64,000 nucleotides of DNA from Gordionus sp. m RMFG-2023. Its lineage: Eukaryota; Nematomorpha; Gordioida; Chordodea; Parachordodidae. Below are positions 42,001-48,490 of the stretch, piece after piece (position 1 is the first letter of the stretch; the number at the start of each line of letters is the position of its first letter). A program made the translations under genes and the position numbers. The DNA lies in contig NC_088779.1 in NCBI RefSeq assembly GCF_954871325.1, forward strand, positions 17,052,846-17,116,845. Direction: 5' to 3'. Under the pieces are notes generated by a model. It saw only the letters and a list, made by a program, of their open reading frames with translations, was not told the DNA's origin and did not search any database.

Positions 42001-44399
42001 TAACTTATTTGGATAAAAGTGAATTTATTAATTAATTTAAGATGTGTAGACATATTTAGAAATAAAAAACTCGGAATTTCTATAAATTTTTCTATGAAAT
42101 TTTAGCCTTTGAACAATATGTCAAAAATGGCCAATTTTGGTAAAATAGGGTTCAGTAGTTTTTTCAACAACAATTTTAAGTTCCCCATTGTTTTTTGGAA
42201 GAAAGTCATTAATCACATTCTAATCTGCATATTAATACCCATTTTTAATTATTTTAAAAAAAATTCCTAGATATTTTTTGTTTTAAATCATTGTTTAAAG
42301 AAACTTTTAGTCTTTATAAATTTTAACGAATATTTGACCAAAATGATTAAAAGAAAAGAAATTTATAAACTAAATGCAAAATAATTAATTTACACATAAG
42401 TGGTAAAAGTAATCGCCGAATTGTGAGAGAATTAACCCTAGCTCAATGAACAGTCGATTGTATAAAAGATTACACAACAATAATACAATATCGAATCCAA
42501 AGAGGGCTGGAAGACCCCGCAAAACCTCTTTAAGCAATGATAAGTATATAGTAAGGATCAATAAATGCAATAGACGCCTTGTCGTCTCAGTGATAGCTGC
42601 AGAGATTAATCTGACTCGGGAAAACCCTATAAGTGTCACAAATGTGAAAAGGCACCTTAAGAGCTTTGAACTTTAAGGGTAGCGGTCAAAAGCCACTCTT
42701 GAGCAAAAATAAACTCAAGCAATTAGACTGGGCACCAAAACATCAATTTTTGACATCAGCCAACTGGTACCACATATTATGGAATGATGAGTCAAAATTT
42801 GAAATCTTCTGTTCTAAAAGAAGGCTATATATCTGCCGCTCAGCTTGAGAGCGATCACTGCATTCCTACAGTCAAATTCGGGGGAGGGTCTGTTTGATGT
42901 GATAGTGCCTTGGTGTCAAGGCAACCGAGGGATACCAGCAAATCATTGAGGACCATATGATTTCAGCAGGAAAGAGTTTAATCGGGAATAACTTTTTATT
43001 TCAACAAGATAATGACCCGAAGTATACATCCTATACAGAGATTATTTACAAAATCTACAACACATTATTCTCTAATTGATGACTTGGCCATTTTAGTCTC
43101 CTGATCTCAATCCAATCAAACTTTTATGAGATCACTTTGATCAACACGAAAAAGCCCTCTAACCTCTCATTTGCATCTTTGGGAAGTATTACAGAGAGAA
43201 TGGAACAATATCACTTCCAAATATTTAATAAATCTCATCTAAAGATTACCAAAAATTTGTACAGCAATTATTAAAAATAAAGGTGGTCATATTGATGCAA
43301 CCAAAATTTGATCTTAATTAATTGCTGTCTTTTATTTTTTGTAATTTTATGCAATAATATGAAAACTTATAAATAAATTTGATAAACCTCATATTGTGTT
43401 TTTTGTCTTATTTTAAGAAAAATGTTAAGAAAATGCAGGGTGGGCAATCATTTATGGCCGGTAGTGTATATTAAATATGTAAATTTTCATAATTCTTGAT
43501 AATTTATAATAAGAGATATTTGTAAATTAAAAGTCTTATACAATCACATGTAAGTTTTAATTAAATGTTTAAATATAAAAATCATTTTCAATAAAAACTG
43601 CAATTCAATAACATTTTTAATATTTTATTTAATTCACTGTCTTTTTTATCTTGATATATTAATTTTCATATTATATACTTGATAGCTAATAATGAAAAGA
43701 TATTTGTATAAATATTAAGCAACCTTCAAATAAATATTGTACAAAACAATTTTAGTTACAATTCAACTTAATTTTTTTTTATTGCTCAATATTATATAAA
43801 TACTGCCATTTATTTATTTAATAAATGAATACTATTAATTTTGATAAATTTATTGCTAAAAATTTATAAATACTGCCCATCTTGATTAATTTACTGCCCA
43901 AAAAAATCATAGCCTTTTTTGAACAAAAGAAAATCAAATTTAATTACTTATTATTAAAAAATAATAACAAATTTTACATTAAAATTTATTAAATAATTAC
44001 AATTAAAGTGTAATTAAGAAATATTTTAATATCTGATGAACAGTAATTTTTTATTGACAATGCAAGTCCAATACTGCCCCACAACTTAGTTTAAAATCAA
44101 TTGTAATCTAACTTGGACAACAAATTCCAATTTTATTTTATACTAACATTTCTATCTGAAGCATTATCTTACTCATTCTTTATATAATATAATTTGGTCA
44201 TTATTTAAAACTGTTAATCATAATGTTTTGAATTTGTTTGTGCACGTCATTTTAATCATATTTGTTAACGTGGGCTATAAGAAATTTTACCAGCTAATGC
44301 TCGAATTCTTGATCTTTCAAAAAGTCTAGCTGATCCCTTATCATAATCTTCATCTTCAAAGGGTTCGTGGTCGTAATGTATTGCAATATCAGTTGTCAT
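1..44399 (-). CDS. beta-Spec: Beta-spectrin, 5' and middle part (27 exons seen, 3' end outside window)
   Basis: Beta-spectrin pairs with alpha-spectrin and binds actin to form the membrane skeleton. The visible part encodes about 1813 residues: a short N-terminus opening [13 protein letters not shown], two calponin-homology domains (about residues 40-270), then spectrin repeats of about 106 residues with the usual W and heptad pattern. Diagnostic strings include [51 protein letters not shown] and [10 protein letters not shown]. Exons (minus strand, 5' to 3'): 44291-44399, 27463-27614, 27241-27414, 25444-25616, 25254-25369, 25011-25123, 24753-24940, 24492-24674, 24150-24407, 23926-24064, 23690-23855, 19324-19598, 13692-14081, 13448-13612, 12794-12999, 12627-12723, 11934-12062, 10777-10976, 10417-10610, 9760-10090, 9425-9634, 9104-9338, 8615-8954, 5328-5572, 1122-1322, 596-804, 222-463. 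Every junction is GT-AG and the phases agree throughout, with no stop, so the gene looks functional. It is the conventional beta type, not beta-heavy. The remaining repeats and PH domain are not in the window. Confidence 0.96.
222..463 (-). CDS. beta-Spec: Beta-spectrin exon 27 (last exon in window)
   Basis: Residues 1733-1813, [40 protein letters not shown] and [20 protein letters not shown]. Ends in phase 1 before GTAAGC. Positions 1-221 are the start of the next intron; the rest of the gene is off the left edge. Confidence 0.95.
596..804 (-). CDS. beta-Spec: Beta-spectrin exon 26
   Basis: Residues 1664-1732, [40 protein letters not shown] and [11 protein letters not shown]. The acceptor TTATTAG was chosen because it alone joins in phase to QAQQ. 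Confidence 0.94.
1122..1322 (-). CDS. beta-Spec: Beta-spectrin exon 25
   Basis: Residues 1597-1663, [20 protein letters not shown] and [20 protein letters not shown], ending SLQAQQ. 67 whole codons, phase 0. Confidence 0.93.
1323..5327. other. Beta-spectrin intron with hAT element
   Basis: A 4-kb intron. It holds the hAT element at 2639-4167 and, near 1930-2050, a short AGTAACGGTAACG-type stretch resembling ends of non-autonomous hAT elements. A run of 11 C sits at 4456-4466. The remainder is AT-rich with nothing coding that I recognise. Confidence 0.7.
2631..4175 (+). mobile_element. hAT transposon with 8-bp target duplication
   Basis: Element 2639-4167 (1529 bp), flanked by perfect 8-bp copies of CTCAGAAT at 2631-2638 and 4168-4175. 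Ends are inverted: CAGGGATGTGAACCC and GGGTTCACATCCCTG. Just inside both ends are clusters of GAACCC/GGACCC motifs, probably transposase-binding repeats. The middle encodes plus-strand remnants of a hAT transposase: residues such as [20 protein letters not shown] (3101-3457) and a C-terminal dimerisation piece with [20 protein letters not shown] (about 3860-3972). The two parts are in different frames with stops between, so it is inactive. Three shorter relatives lie at 25684-26148, 40891-41628 and 54548-55475. Confidence 0.9.
5328..5572 (-). CDS. beta-Spec: Beta-spectrin exon 24
   Basis: Residues 1515-1596, [20 protein letters not shown], then [40 protein letters not shown] and GLQKKNQ. The acceptor ATAAAG supplies the two bases that complete the split Gly codon. 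Confidence 0.93.
5573..8614. other. Beta-spectrin intron, 3.0 kb
   Basis: AT-rich intron. A stretch at 8397-8495 with repeated AGTAACTAGTTAC words ending in TTTAGCAACACTA looks like one end of a non-autonomous hAT element. No coding sequence recognised. Confidence 0.5.
8615..8954 (-). CDS. beta-Spec: Beta-spectrin exon 23 (with acidic Ser/Pro-rich insertion)
   Basis: Residues 1402-1514. Starts [20 protein letters not shown], then [20 protein letters not shown], then about 45 residues of acidic, Ser/Pro-rich sequence ([20 protein letters not shown] and on) not usual at this point of the repeat. Ends in phase 1 before GTTTGT. Confidence 0.92.
9104..9338 (-). CDS. beta-Spec: Beta-spectrin exon 22
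   Basis: Residues 1323-1401, [40 protein letters not shown] and [10 protein letters not shown]. Phase 0 before GTTATT. Confidence 0.93.
9425..9634 (-). CDS. beta-Spec: Beta-spectrin exon 21
   Basis: Residues 1253-1322, [20 protein letters not shown] then [20 protein letters not shown]. Ends in phase 2 (AG) before GTATTT. Confidence 0.92.
9760..10090 (-). CDS. beta-Spec: Beta-spectrin exon 20
   Basis: Residues 1143-1252, [40 protein letters not shown] and [14 protein letters not shown]. Ends in phase 2 (GA) before GTTAGC. Confidence 0.95.
10417..10610 (-). CDS. beta-Spec: Beta-spectrin exon 19
   Basis: Residues 1078-1142, [40 protein letters not shown] and [10 protein letters not shown]. 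Ends in phase 1 before GTATAT, joining into [14 protein letters not shown]. Confidence 0.93.
10777..10976 (-). CDS. beta-Spec: Beta-spectrin exon 18
   Basis: Residues 1012-1077, a Gln-rich [20 protein letters not shown] stretch followed by [20 protein letters not shown] and EHGDLQ. Ends in phase 2 (AG) before GTTCTA. GC-rich for this locus. Confidence 0.91.
10977..11933. other. Beta-spectrin intron, 0.96 kb
   Basis: AT-rich intron between exons 18 and 17. No repeat or coding feature recognised. Confidence 0.6.
11934..12062 (-). CDS. beta-Spec: Beta-spectrin exon 17
   Basis: Residues 969-1011, [43 protein letters not shown]. 43 whole codons, phase 0. Confidence 0.92.
12063..12626. other. Beta-spectrin intron with possible hAT-type end
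   Basis: The stretch near 12160-12240 (CAGAGACCTGCAGATCAGGC onward) resembles the terminus of a non-autonomous hAT family also suggested near 49527. The other end was not found. Confidence 0.3.
12627..12723 (-). CDS. beta-Spec: Beta-spectrin exon 16
   Basis: Residues 936-968, [20 protein letters not shown] then [12 protein letters not shown]. Phase 0 before GTAAAT. Joins to SWILDK in the next exon. Confidence 0.92.
12794..12999 (-). CDS. beta-Spec: Beta-spectrin exon 15
   Basis: Residues 868-935, [40 protein letters not shown] and [13 protein letters not shown]. The acceptor (AAAAG before GAAAAA) was set by phase: a nearer TTCAG would shift the frame. Confidence 0.93.
13448..13612 (-). CDS. 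beta-Spec: Beta-spectrin exon 14
   Basis: Residues 813-867, [20 protein letters not shown] then [20 protein letters not shown] and [10 protein letters not shown]. Phase 0 before GTTTGT. Confidence 0.93.
13692..14081 (-). CDS. beta-Spec: Beta-spectrin exon 13 (repeats 4-5, diverged and GC-rich)
   Basis: Residues 683-812, [20 protein letters not shown] through [20 protein letters not shown] to [11 protein letters not shown]. It aligns along its length with the family, but it is far more diverged than its neighbours and much richer in G and C. 130 whole codons, phase 0 at both ends. Confidence 0.88.
15480..15720 (+). pseudogene. Possible LINE reverse-transcriptase C-terminal fragment
   Basis: One plus-strand frame reads [20 protein letters not shown] then [20 protein letters not shown], reminiscent of the segment after the reverse transcriptase in R4/Dong-like LINEs (LDRKTRK... 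motif). Short and decayed; could be coincidence. Confidence 0.3.
16487..16750 (+). pseudogene. Harbinger DDE nuclease, C-terminal part
   Basis: 87 residues. [20 protein letters not shown] and the following [20 protein letters not shown] correspond to the last catalytic region of HARBI1-like nucleases. The tail [15 protein letters not shown] is a normal end. The first two acidic catalytic residues are absent because the 5' part of the gene is gone. Confidence 0.8.
16863..17290 (-). pseudogene. PIF accessory protein with MADF/BESS-like regions, decayed
   Basis: Minus-strand reading from the right gives [13 protein letters not shown], a MADF-like stretch, then [20 protein letters not shown] and [20 protein letters not shown], a BESS-like end, stopping at VENVDV. 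At least one frame change and stops separate the parts. In PIF elements this protein helps the nuclease reach the nucleus and bind the ends. Confidence 0.7.
19324..19598 (-). CDS. beta-Spec: Beta-spectrin exon 12 (repeat 3-4)
   Basis: Residues 591-682, [34 protein letters not shown] and [20 protein letters not shown], ending LESHE. Phase 0 before GTTTAT. The upstream intron holds an RTE-type LINE. Confidence 0.94.
19599..23689. other. Beta-spectrin intron, 4.1 kb, with RTE LINE
   Basis: Holds the LINE at about 21820-23485. A run of 12 C lies at 20091-20102, a GC fleck at about 20401-20440, and a run of 10 C at 21153-21162 next to a hAT-like end (CCAGGACCGTATTCAGG read on the minus strand). 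Otherwise AT-rich. Confidence 0.65.
21820..23485 (-). mobile_element. RTE-type LINE, 5'-truncated
   Basis: Same strand as the spectrin gene. A 418-residue frame (22121-23377) encodes the reverse transcriptase: [82 protein letters not shown] and [14 protein letters not shown] second frame (21879-22175) carries the C-terminal part with [12 protein letters not shown]. One frameshift near 22125-22150 separates them. The catalytic box reads FPDDIVIL instead of the usual FADD. The apurinic endonuclease is missing, as expected from 5' truncation, and the 3' end runs into an A-rich tail near 21820. Probably dead. Confidence 0.88.
23690..23855 (-). CDS. beta-Spec: Beta-spectrin exon 11 (repeat 3)
   Basis: Residues 536-590, [20 protein letters not shown] then [20 protein letters not shown]. 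Ends in phase 1 before GTGAAC. An acceptor 6 bp further in (TCACAG) would also keep frame; the longer form fits the family's length better. Confidence 0.92.
23926..24064 (-). CDS. beta-Spec: Beta-spectrin exon 10 (repeat 2-3 junction)
   Basis: Residues 489-535, [20 protein letters not shown] then [16 protein letters not shown]. Phase 0 before GTAATT. Confidence 0.94.
24150..24407 (-). CDS. beta-Spec: Beta-spectrin exon 9 (repeat 2)
   Basis: Residues 403-488, [40 protein letters not shown] and [20 protein letters not shown]. Ends in phase 2 (AG) before GTCTCA. Confidence 0.95.
24492..24674 (-). CDS. beta-Spec: Beta-spectrin exon 8 (repeat 1 to 2)
   Basis: Residues 342-402, [20 protein letters not shown], then [18 protein letters not shown]. 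The acceptor AATAAAG was chosen over a nearer AG because only it keeps phase 2 and gives [13 protein letters not shown]. Confidence 0.93.
24753..24940 (-). CDS. beta-Spec: Beta-spectrin exon 7 (start of repeat 1)
   Basis: Residues 280-341, including [20 protein letters not shown] and [20 protein letters not shown]. Ends in phase 2 (CCA AA) before GTATGC. Confidence 0.94.
25011..25123 (-). CDS. beta-Spec: Beta-spectrin exon 6 (end of CH2)
   Basis: Residues 242-279, [20 protein letters not shown] then [17 protein letters not shown]. Phase 0 before GTGAAA. Completes the actin-binding domain. Confidence 0.95.
25254..25369 (-). CDS. beta-Spec: Beta-spectrin exon 5 (CH2)
   Basis: Residues 203-241, [20 protein letters not shown] onward to [10 protein letters not shown]. 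It ends in phase 1 (G) before GTAATA and joins to make [14 protein letters not shown]. Confidence 0.94.
25444..25616 (-). CDS. beta-Spec: Beta-spectrin exon 4 (calponin-homology domain 2)
   Basis: Residues 146-202, beginning [20 protein letters not shown] and containing [20 protein letters not shown] and [16 protein letters not shown], the CH2 core. It ends in phase 2 (AG) before GTATAA. Confidence 0.95.
25617..27240. other. Beta-spectrin intron, 1.6 kb
   Basis: Contains the short hAT relative at 25684-26148. The rest (26157-27240) is AT-rich with no feature recognised. Confidence 0.6.
25684..26148. mobile_element. Non-autonomous hAT relative
   Basis: 465 bp. Ends CAGGGATCGAACCCAAAC and GAAGGGTCCATATCCCTG match the termini of the hAT at 2639-4167. 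Flanks TTATTAAC and CTATGAAC agree at 6 of 8 bases, a plausible aged target duplication. No coding sequence. Confidence 0.6.
27241..27414 (-). CDS. beta-Spec: Beta-spectrin exon 3 (end of CH1)
   Basis: Residues 88-145, starting [20 protein letters not shown] and ending [11 protein letters not shown], nearly invariant in beta-spectrins. The exon is 58 whole codons, phase 0 at both ends. Confidence 0.96.
27463..27614 (-). CDS. beta-Spec: Beta-spectrin exon 2 (calponin-homology domain 1)
   Basis: Residues 37-87, including [19 protein letters not shown] and [17 protein letters not shown], the core of CH1 and its actin-binding surface. The acceptor is AATAG and the donor is GTAAAT, phase 0. Confidence 0.95.
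30669..33245 (+). mobile_element. hAT transposon with perfect 8-bp target duplication
   Basis: Element 30677-33237 (2561 bp) flanked by exact TCTGATAG copies at 30669-30676 and 33238-33245. Left end CAGGCGCGTACTCAG, right end CTAAGTACGCGCCTG. Inside, the plus strand carries decayed transposase of the ZMYM1/P52rIPK-like hAT group: [16 protein letters not shown] (about 31980-32030), [20 protein letters not shown] (about 32131-32190) and the dimerisation region [13 protein letters not shown] then [10 protein letters not shown] (about 32408-32485). Several stops and frame changes make it inactive. A MITE lies within it at 32537-32744. Confidence 0.88.
32537..32744. mobile_element. Small hAT-type MITE with inverted ends
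   Basis: About 208 bp, nearly a hairpin: the left half begins AGTAATATTGTTAAATGTCT and the right half, read backwards, begins AGTGTTGTTAAATCTCGATT, both followed by an ACGGATAA word. It lies inside the larger hAT at 30677-33237. A perfect 14-bp palindrome, ATGGGCTAGCCCAT, abuts its right end. Confidence 0.5.
35690..37560 (+). pseudogene. Decayed LINE copy, split by a MITE
   Basis: Readable pieces match the LINE at 62411: [20 protein letters not shown] and [11 protein letters not shown] (about 35744-35850), [20 protein letters not shown] (about 36080-36140), then after the [30 protein letters not shown] and the catalytic-like [10 protein letters not shown] (about 37280-37310). Stops and frame changes are numerous. 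The MITE at 36180-36933 separates the fingers region from the palm. Confidence 0.7.
36172..36941. mobile_element. hAT-type MITE inserted in a LINE
   Basis: Element 36180-36933 (754 bp), ends TAGGGCTGTGCC and GGCACAGCCCTA, flanked by GTCAAAAT and GTCAAAAC (7 of 8 match). Subterminal GATCCGAT words recur at both ends. No coding sequence. It post-dates the LINE it interrupts. Confidence 0.82.
37655..39230. mobile_element. Relative of the GATCCGAT-type MITE, interrupted
   Basis: Starts AGGGGTGTACCGATACC and carries the same GATCCGATATT words as the MITE at 36180. Matching words return near 39125-39140 in opposite order. A different element (38045-38885) sits in the middle. The right terminus could not be fixed, and MITE-like words continue to about 39850, so boundaries are approximate. 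Confidence 0.45.
38045..38885. mobile_element. Long-inverted-repeat element
   Basis: 841 bp. Both ends carry ATTCCA, then CAAATCGACC, CGGCCGACCATCTC and an arm of about 290 bp ending near 38340, mirrored from about 38580. The arms include the same sequence around AACTTGGCATGTTAGTTATT. The central 240 bp is AT-rich. No coding sequence; no target duplication was evident. A fold-back or MULE-like element is possible. Confidence 0.7.
39365..39540. mobile_element. Possible MITE related to 32537-32744
   Basis: Begins AGAGTTGTTAAACCACTTAG with the CGATTTTTAAAAA word seen in the MITE at 32537-32744, and shows the internal CCAAATCTTTCTGCCA word common to both. The right end is unclear. Confidence 0.35.
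40321..40510. repeat. GGGCAGTATTT motif cluster, left
   Basis: Several copies of GGGCAGTA and GGCAGTATTT separated by AT-rich spacers. The inverted motif clusters at 43801-43900, so the pair could be ends of a 3.6-kb element that now contains a hAT relative and a Tc1. Confidence 0.35.
40883..41636. mobile_element. Non-autonomous hAT relative
   Basis: Element about 40891-41628 (738 bp). The left end CCAGGGGTTCGAACCGAACC and right end ending GGTCCACATCCCT are of the 2639-4167 family, with subterminal GAACC words. Flanks ATTGACTA and ATTGAGTA match at 7 of 8 bases. No transposase is readable. Confidence 0.72.
42330..43468 (+). mobile_element. Tc1-type transposon, broken
   Basis: Plus-strand pieces of a Tc1 transposase. 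A helix-turn-helix and GRPR-like region ([10 protein letters not shown], 42446-42676) is followed by [20 protein letters not shown] and DESKF (first catalytic D, 42666-42848), [13 protein letters not shown] (second D, near 43000) and [10 protein letters not shown] (near 43100), where the third catalytic acidic residue is replaced by K. Several stops and frame changes occur. The right end, read outward to inward, is ACACTACCGGCCATAAATGA beside a TA; the left inverted end was not found. Confidence 0.8.
43801..43905. repeat. GGGCAGTATTT motif cluster, right (inverted)
   Basis: AAATACTGCC words at 43798, 43868 and 43890, inverted relative to the cluster at 40321-40510. Confidence 0.35.
44291..44399 (-). 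CDS. beta-Spec: Beta-spectrin coding exon 1 (start codon)
   Basis: Encodes residues 1-36: [13 protein letters not shown], an acidic stretch, then [14 protein letters not shown], the hallmark leading into the first calponin-homology domain. The ATG (44397-44399) is chosen because MTTDI matches the known fly start. The exon ends in phase 1 (GCT G) before GTAAAA and joins the next exon to give [13 protein letters not shown]. It is separated from exon 2 by 16.7 kb of transposon-filled intron. Confidence 0.93.
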
Positions 44400-45014
44400 A
44401 AATTTTATTAGATGGAATAGTATTATATATTCATTTAGATAAGATAAAACTCTTCAAATTTAAAATATCTTTATCAATAGAAATATTATAAAATATCTAA
44501 ATTAAAATATATTTATAATGTTTATTAAAACAAAAGCGTGATAAATATAATCTGGTGATTTGAATTAGCAACCCGAAATCTAAAATGGCATATTACACGT
44601 GACCGTGATATATCAAGGTGATTATTAAAAAATATTCACCAAACGCTAATTTCAAACTTTAAATTGCTATAAAATTATCTAAGTAGAAAAATATTTTTAC
44701 TTGTAAGTATGCCAAATTTTTGGCTGAAATTTTAGAATTCTTCATTGTTTTCATTGCTGACATTTATTCATTTAAATGAATTTAAAATATTACCTCCTGT
44801 TATAGTTAAAAGCTTCTATATTTAATATTACTTTTGGGATAATTTAATTTCTATAACCTAACCATTTCTAAAGCAGTTTTCTTGCCAGCAGTCTCTCAAC
44901 TGATATACAAGAGTTCGAAGATATTAATAAAATCTTTTAAATTTTAGCTTAGGATGTAAAGTAATACATTTTATTTCTGATATTTAATAAGTATTTGGTA
45001 TTTAAATTTTTGCT

Positions 45015-45257
45015 AATTGTTGTAGTGGTGTTAAAAGCCAGATTTGAGTTTATTTTTGGAAACGACCCGATTTCAATTTAGCCAAAATAATATTATGTAA
45101 TCCTCGAGATTTGGCAAACAGATCCAAATGTTGTTACATACAATCTATGAGAAAAAATATCCAAGCTTACAGAATATTATTTTGGACAAAATTTTAATCG
45201 GGCCGTTTTTATAAATCGATCTGAATCGGGCAATGACACAAAAACACTGAATTATTG
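45015..45257. mobile_element. hAT-type MITE
   Basis: Element 45023-45249 (227 bp), ends TAGTGGTGTTAAAAGCC and ACAAAAACACTG, flanked by AATTGTTG and AATTATTG (7 of 8). An internal inverted pair AAACGACCCGATT / AATCGGGCCGTTT recurs about 140 bp apart. No coding sequence. Ends resemble those of the fold-back element at 51575. Confidence 0.68.
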
Positions 45258-45785
45258 TATTTTACAACTTTTTACATATTTTTTTCACTCACATTTCAAT
45301 AAAATAATTTCTTTTAACATACGAAATGCTGTTAATTGGTACGATTTAGATATTGTTTAAAAATATAATGAATATAACTATTGTACTAGTTTTTGTTTAG
45401 TTTATAAAAGTTATAATATTTTTTTAATATATATACGTCAATAATTATATTCTTTTTCTTAATAATTTTTATTGCAAAAACAGAAATTATCACCTTTTTT
45501 AATTATTGGATCTTTATTTAAAAATATGAAAATAAAAGTTCCAAACTAAAAAATAGTAATTAAATTAATTAATAGTTATATGAAATTAGTTAGAAATTTG
45601 GACTATAAGAAATTATAGATATTAAGTTGAGATTAAGAGAGACGTAGAAAACTATAAACATAAAAATTTAATTATAATATCATAAATTATTATAATTCTT
45701 ATGATTTAATATTTAATTTTAAAATTTAAATTTGTATTTTCAATTTTTATTATAAGCCTAGATCATCTGGTGCAAATTATTTAAA

Positions 45786-47197
45786 ATGACATCGCAAATA
45801 GATATCCAAATCGATGTATATGTCAGACTATGATGATATTATAGAAATGAAAGGTATCCTGGAAGATAATATCCTTGATAACAATAATAATACACATTTT
45901 CCATTTCCAATATTTGAAAAATATTTTCTAATTAATGTAAAAAATAACGGTGGTTACAAATTTATTTGTTTAAATTGTAAAAAAAATAAATCTAGTAGCT
46001 ATAACTTAAAAAATCATCTAAAGGCAATTGTCATTTTTAAATTCTAATAGTATTTATTTTATAAGAATGTTCATCCCAACAGTTTTAAAGAGATAGAAAA
46101 ACATCGTAATAATTTTAGTTTAGGGGAGACTACATCCAAAAAGACCAATTCAATTCAAGCTAAATTGACATAATATTGCACAGGCCAATATTTCTCAGAT
46201 ACTGGTTGATATAATTGTCGATTTTATAATTGGTACATCAGCCAATGTCCTCGGTTGATAATCCATCACTTATCATAGCTGTACCCCCTGGTACAATTTT
46301 TTGGCACCAGACACTAATGATTAAGATAGTATATAACTTAGAAGTGATGAAAGATGCTCTAATAGCAGAGTTGTCAGAGATATCCTATATATGTACCACG
46401 GCAGATATTTGGACTCATAACTTATTCTGATATTAATATTTTTATAACATATTTGGAGAAATACTCTTAAGACTTAAAAAGAAGATCTGTAGCATTAGCC
46501 CTCAAAAGGATTGTATTTCCAAATAAAAATTATGATTCATCCCAATTTTAAACTAAACTGGCCATATATCAATTCCGATTATGCTTAAGATCAACGTGAT
46601 AGGCTTATGGTATAGCTGAATAGTCTCATACCAAACAAAGATGACCTAAACGACTTTCAATGTTAATTTTGTTAAAATATTAATATAATAGAAAATCCTC
46701 TAAACGCGATTTTTAATTCTAAAAATACTCAAATTAGTATCTTTGATTTTCTTATATTAAAAATATGTATGTAAAATTAAATACTGTTTTGCCCTAATTT
46801 GCTAGTGTAGAGAGATTATTAAGGCGATACTTATACTTTATGACCCCCGCTCTAGACTTGGGAATGATAGTATAGAAATGATTATTAAAATGCAACAAAA
46901 TAAATAAAAAATGAATATTACCATAAATAGTTATTTTTATTATATAAATTAGTTTTTTTTACATAAATTTTTTTATAATCAAAACTAACTATATTTAAAT
47001 ATTTATAAATGTTGATTTATATGTATTATATACAATACAATTGCATTATAACCAAAAAATAAAACAAATTTATTTTTAAAATTTTTTACAAAAAGTTGCC
47101 CTACTTTTAAAAATTGTATATAATAGCGTGCTACTTTTTTTGATGGGTGGCGATAGTGGTAGCGCGTTACCTTTAAAAGTAGAGTTTAACAACTCTG
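45786..47197 (+). pseudogene. BED-finger hAT transposase fossil
   Basis: A BED-type zinc finger (45814-46047; FICLNCKKNKSSSYNLKNHL) is followed by a middle piece with EISYICTTADIWTH (46230-46430) and a dimerisation remnant, SVERLLR-like then PALDLG (about 46800-46880). Frames differ and stops intervene, so it is inactive. The right end may be TTAACAACTCTG at about 47186-47197; the left end was not found. Confidence 0.65.
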
Positions 47198-48432
47198 GTT
47201 ACTCGTTACTTAAAAAAATACTAAATAATTTATATAAATTTTCTTTTATTTATTTATTTTCATCATAGATAATAAAAATATACAAAAATAATACATAGGA
47301 TAATTTCTTTTTTTGCAATCATTTTTTATTTAATTTTAACAATTGGTTTTTAAAATTTTGAAACTCAACATAGATTTTGTTGTGCTAAATCTTACGTTTA
47401 ATTGGAGGTTCTCGTTCTAAATCACTAAAAAAAATTGCTAAAAACTAAAATAAGAAATATTTTGCTTACATCTTCTAGAAAATTTTAAAAGTAATGCTGA
47501 AAATATTAATAGATGTTAGAAGTAAACTTATGCATTTATTTTTTAAAAAATTGCTAAAAATGAGAGAAATATCATGATTCCTATAATAAATTTACAGAAA
47601 ATTATTTTGGTAATCTTGATAATATTTCATACATTTTTAACAATTTTTTAAAAGCTCAATTTAAATACAAGTTTTTGCTTCCCAACCATCTATTAATATT
47701 ATTTTCAATATTACTTTTAATTTTCTGGAAGATATAAGCTAGATTCGTATTTTTTAGCGATTAAGAGCCGATTCTGGATGTGAGGGTTGTATTATATTTA
47801 ATAAATAAAAATTTTAATTGGGGGATATTTAAAGAATTATCTTTATTTTTAATAAATCTTATTAGATCTTCACAAGAATCTACATTCAGATTCTCATCAA
47901 AAAATTATTCCTTATCAGAATTTATTCTGAATCCATATTTTTATCTCTTTTTTAGATTGAGCCACCTGGACATAAAAGTTAAAATATTCGAATTAGGGAA
48001 TCTATTACTTACGAATTGTAGACATAGTGCCTTTAATTTTCTTTATTTGTTTAAAAAATGTTTCATTTACCTAAGAATTTTGAAAATTTTGTGTTTTATA
48101 AACAATTAAACAAAGCCTGATATCATTTGAAGTTGGTAAGACAAATTATTATAATATGTTGTATGAAAAATACGTGCATAAAAATTATTAATATTTTTAG
48201 TTGTAAATTATTTAAGAAAAATCTAACATTTCAGCTAATGACCTATACCTGATTTTGAGATATGGAAGTTAAAGTAAAAAAAATGACAAGCTATAATGCA
48301 AAATAGTAAATCAAATCTTTTCATTTTAACAAATCAAATCTTTTAATTAAAGGTCTAACAATCTTAAAGTAAAGAGTGGTTAAAGTGAATCATAAATTGA
48401 TAATGTAGCTTATCCTTATATACTTCTATTTT

Positions 48433-48438
48433 TTTATT
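48433..48438 (-). promoter_or_regulatory. Candidate poly(A) signal of PDSS1
   Basis: AATAAA on the minus strand, about 53 bases beyond the PDSS1 stop codon. In AT-rich sequence such words are common, so this is only plausible. Confidence 0.35.
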
Positions 48439-48490
48439 GATAAAATTTACAAATATAAACAATGATTTAATTTACTAAAAGGAATTTACG

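Larger units (their letters stand above)
27615..44290. other. First coding intron of beta-spectrin, 16.7 kb, transposon sink
   Basis: No host exon was recognised between exons 2 and 1. It contains hAT (30677-33237), a LINE (35690-37560) split by a MITE (36180-36933), a long-inverted-repeat element (38045-38885), another hAT relative (40891-41628), a Tc1 (42330-43468) and smaller MITEs. 27615-30670 and 33246-35690 show nothing recognisable apart from a GC/GA-rich patch near 29370-29545. Confidence 0.75.
44400..48490. other. Intergenic region between PDSS1 and beta-spectrin
   Basis: About 4.1 kb between two minus-strand genes: the 5' flank of beta-spectrin (promoter not recognised) and the 3' flank of PDSS1. 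It contains a MITE (45023-45249) and a hAT fossil (45786-47197). A 109-residue plus-strand frame at 47780-48109 is hydrophobic and AT-driven and matches nothing I know. Confidence 0.6.

Noticed and set aside
42385-42639. Minus-strand frame with a membrane-like sequence
   Set aside because: It is the antisense of the Tc1 helix-turn-helix region on the plus strand.
47780-48109. 109-residue plus-strand frame near the 3' end of PDSS1
   Set aside because: Composition is dominated by L, F, I, N and K as expected for AT-rich noncoding DNA, with no motif or splice context.
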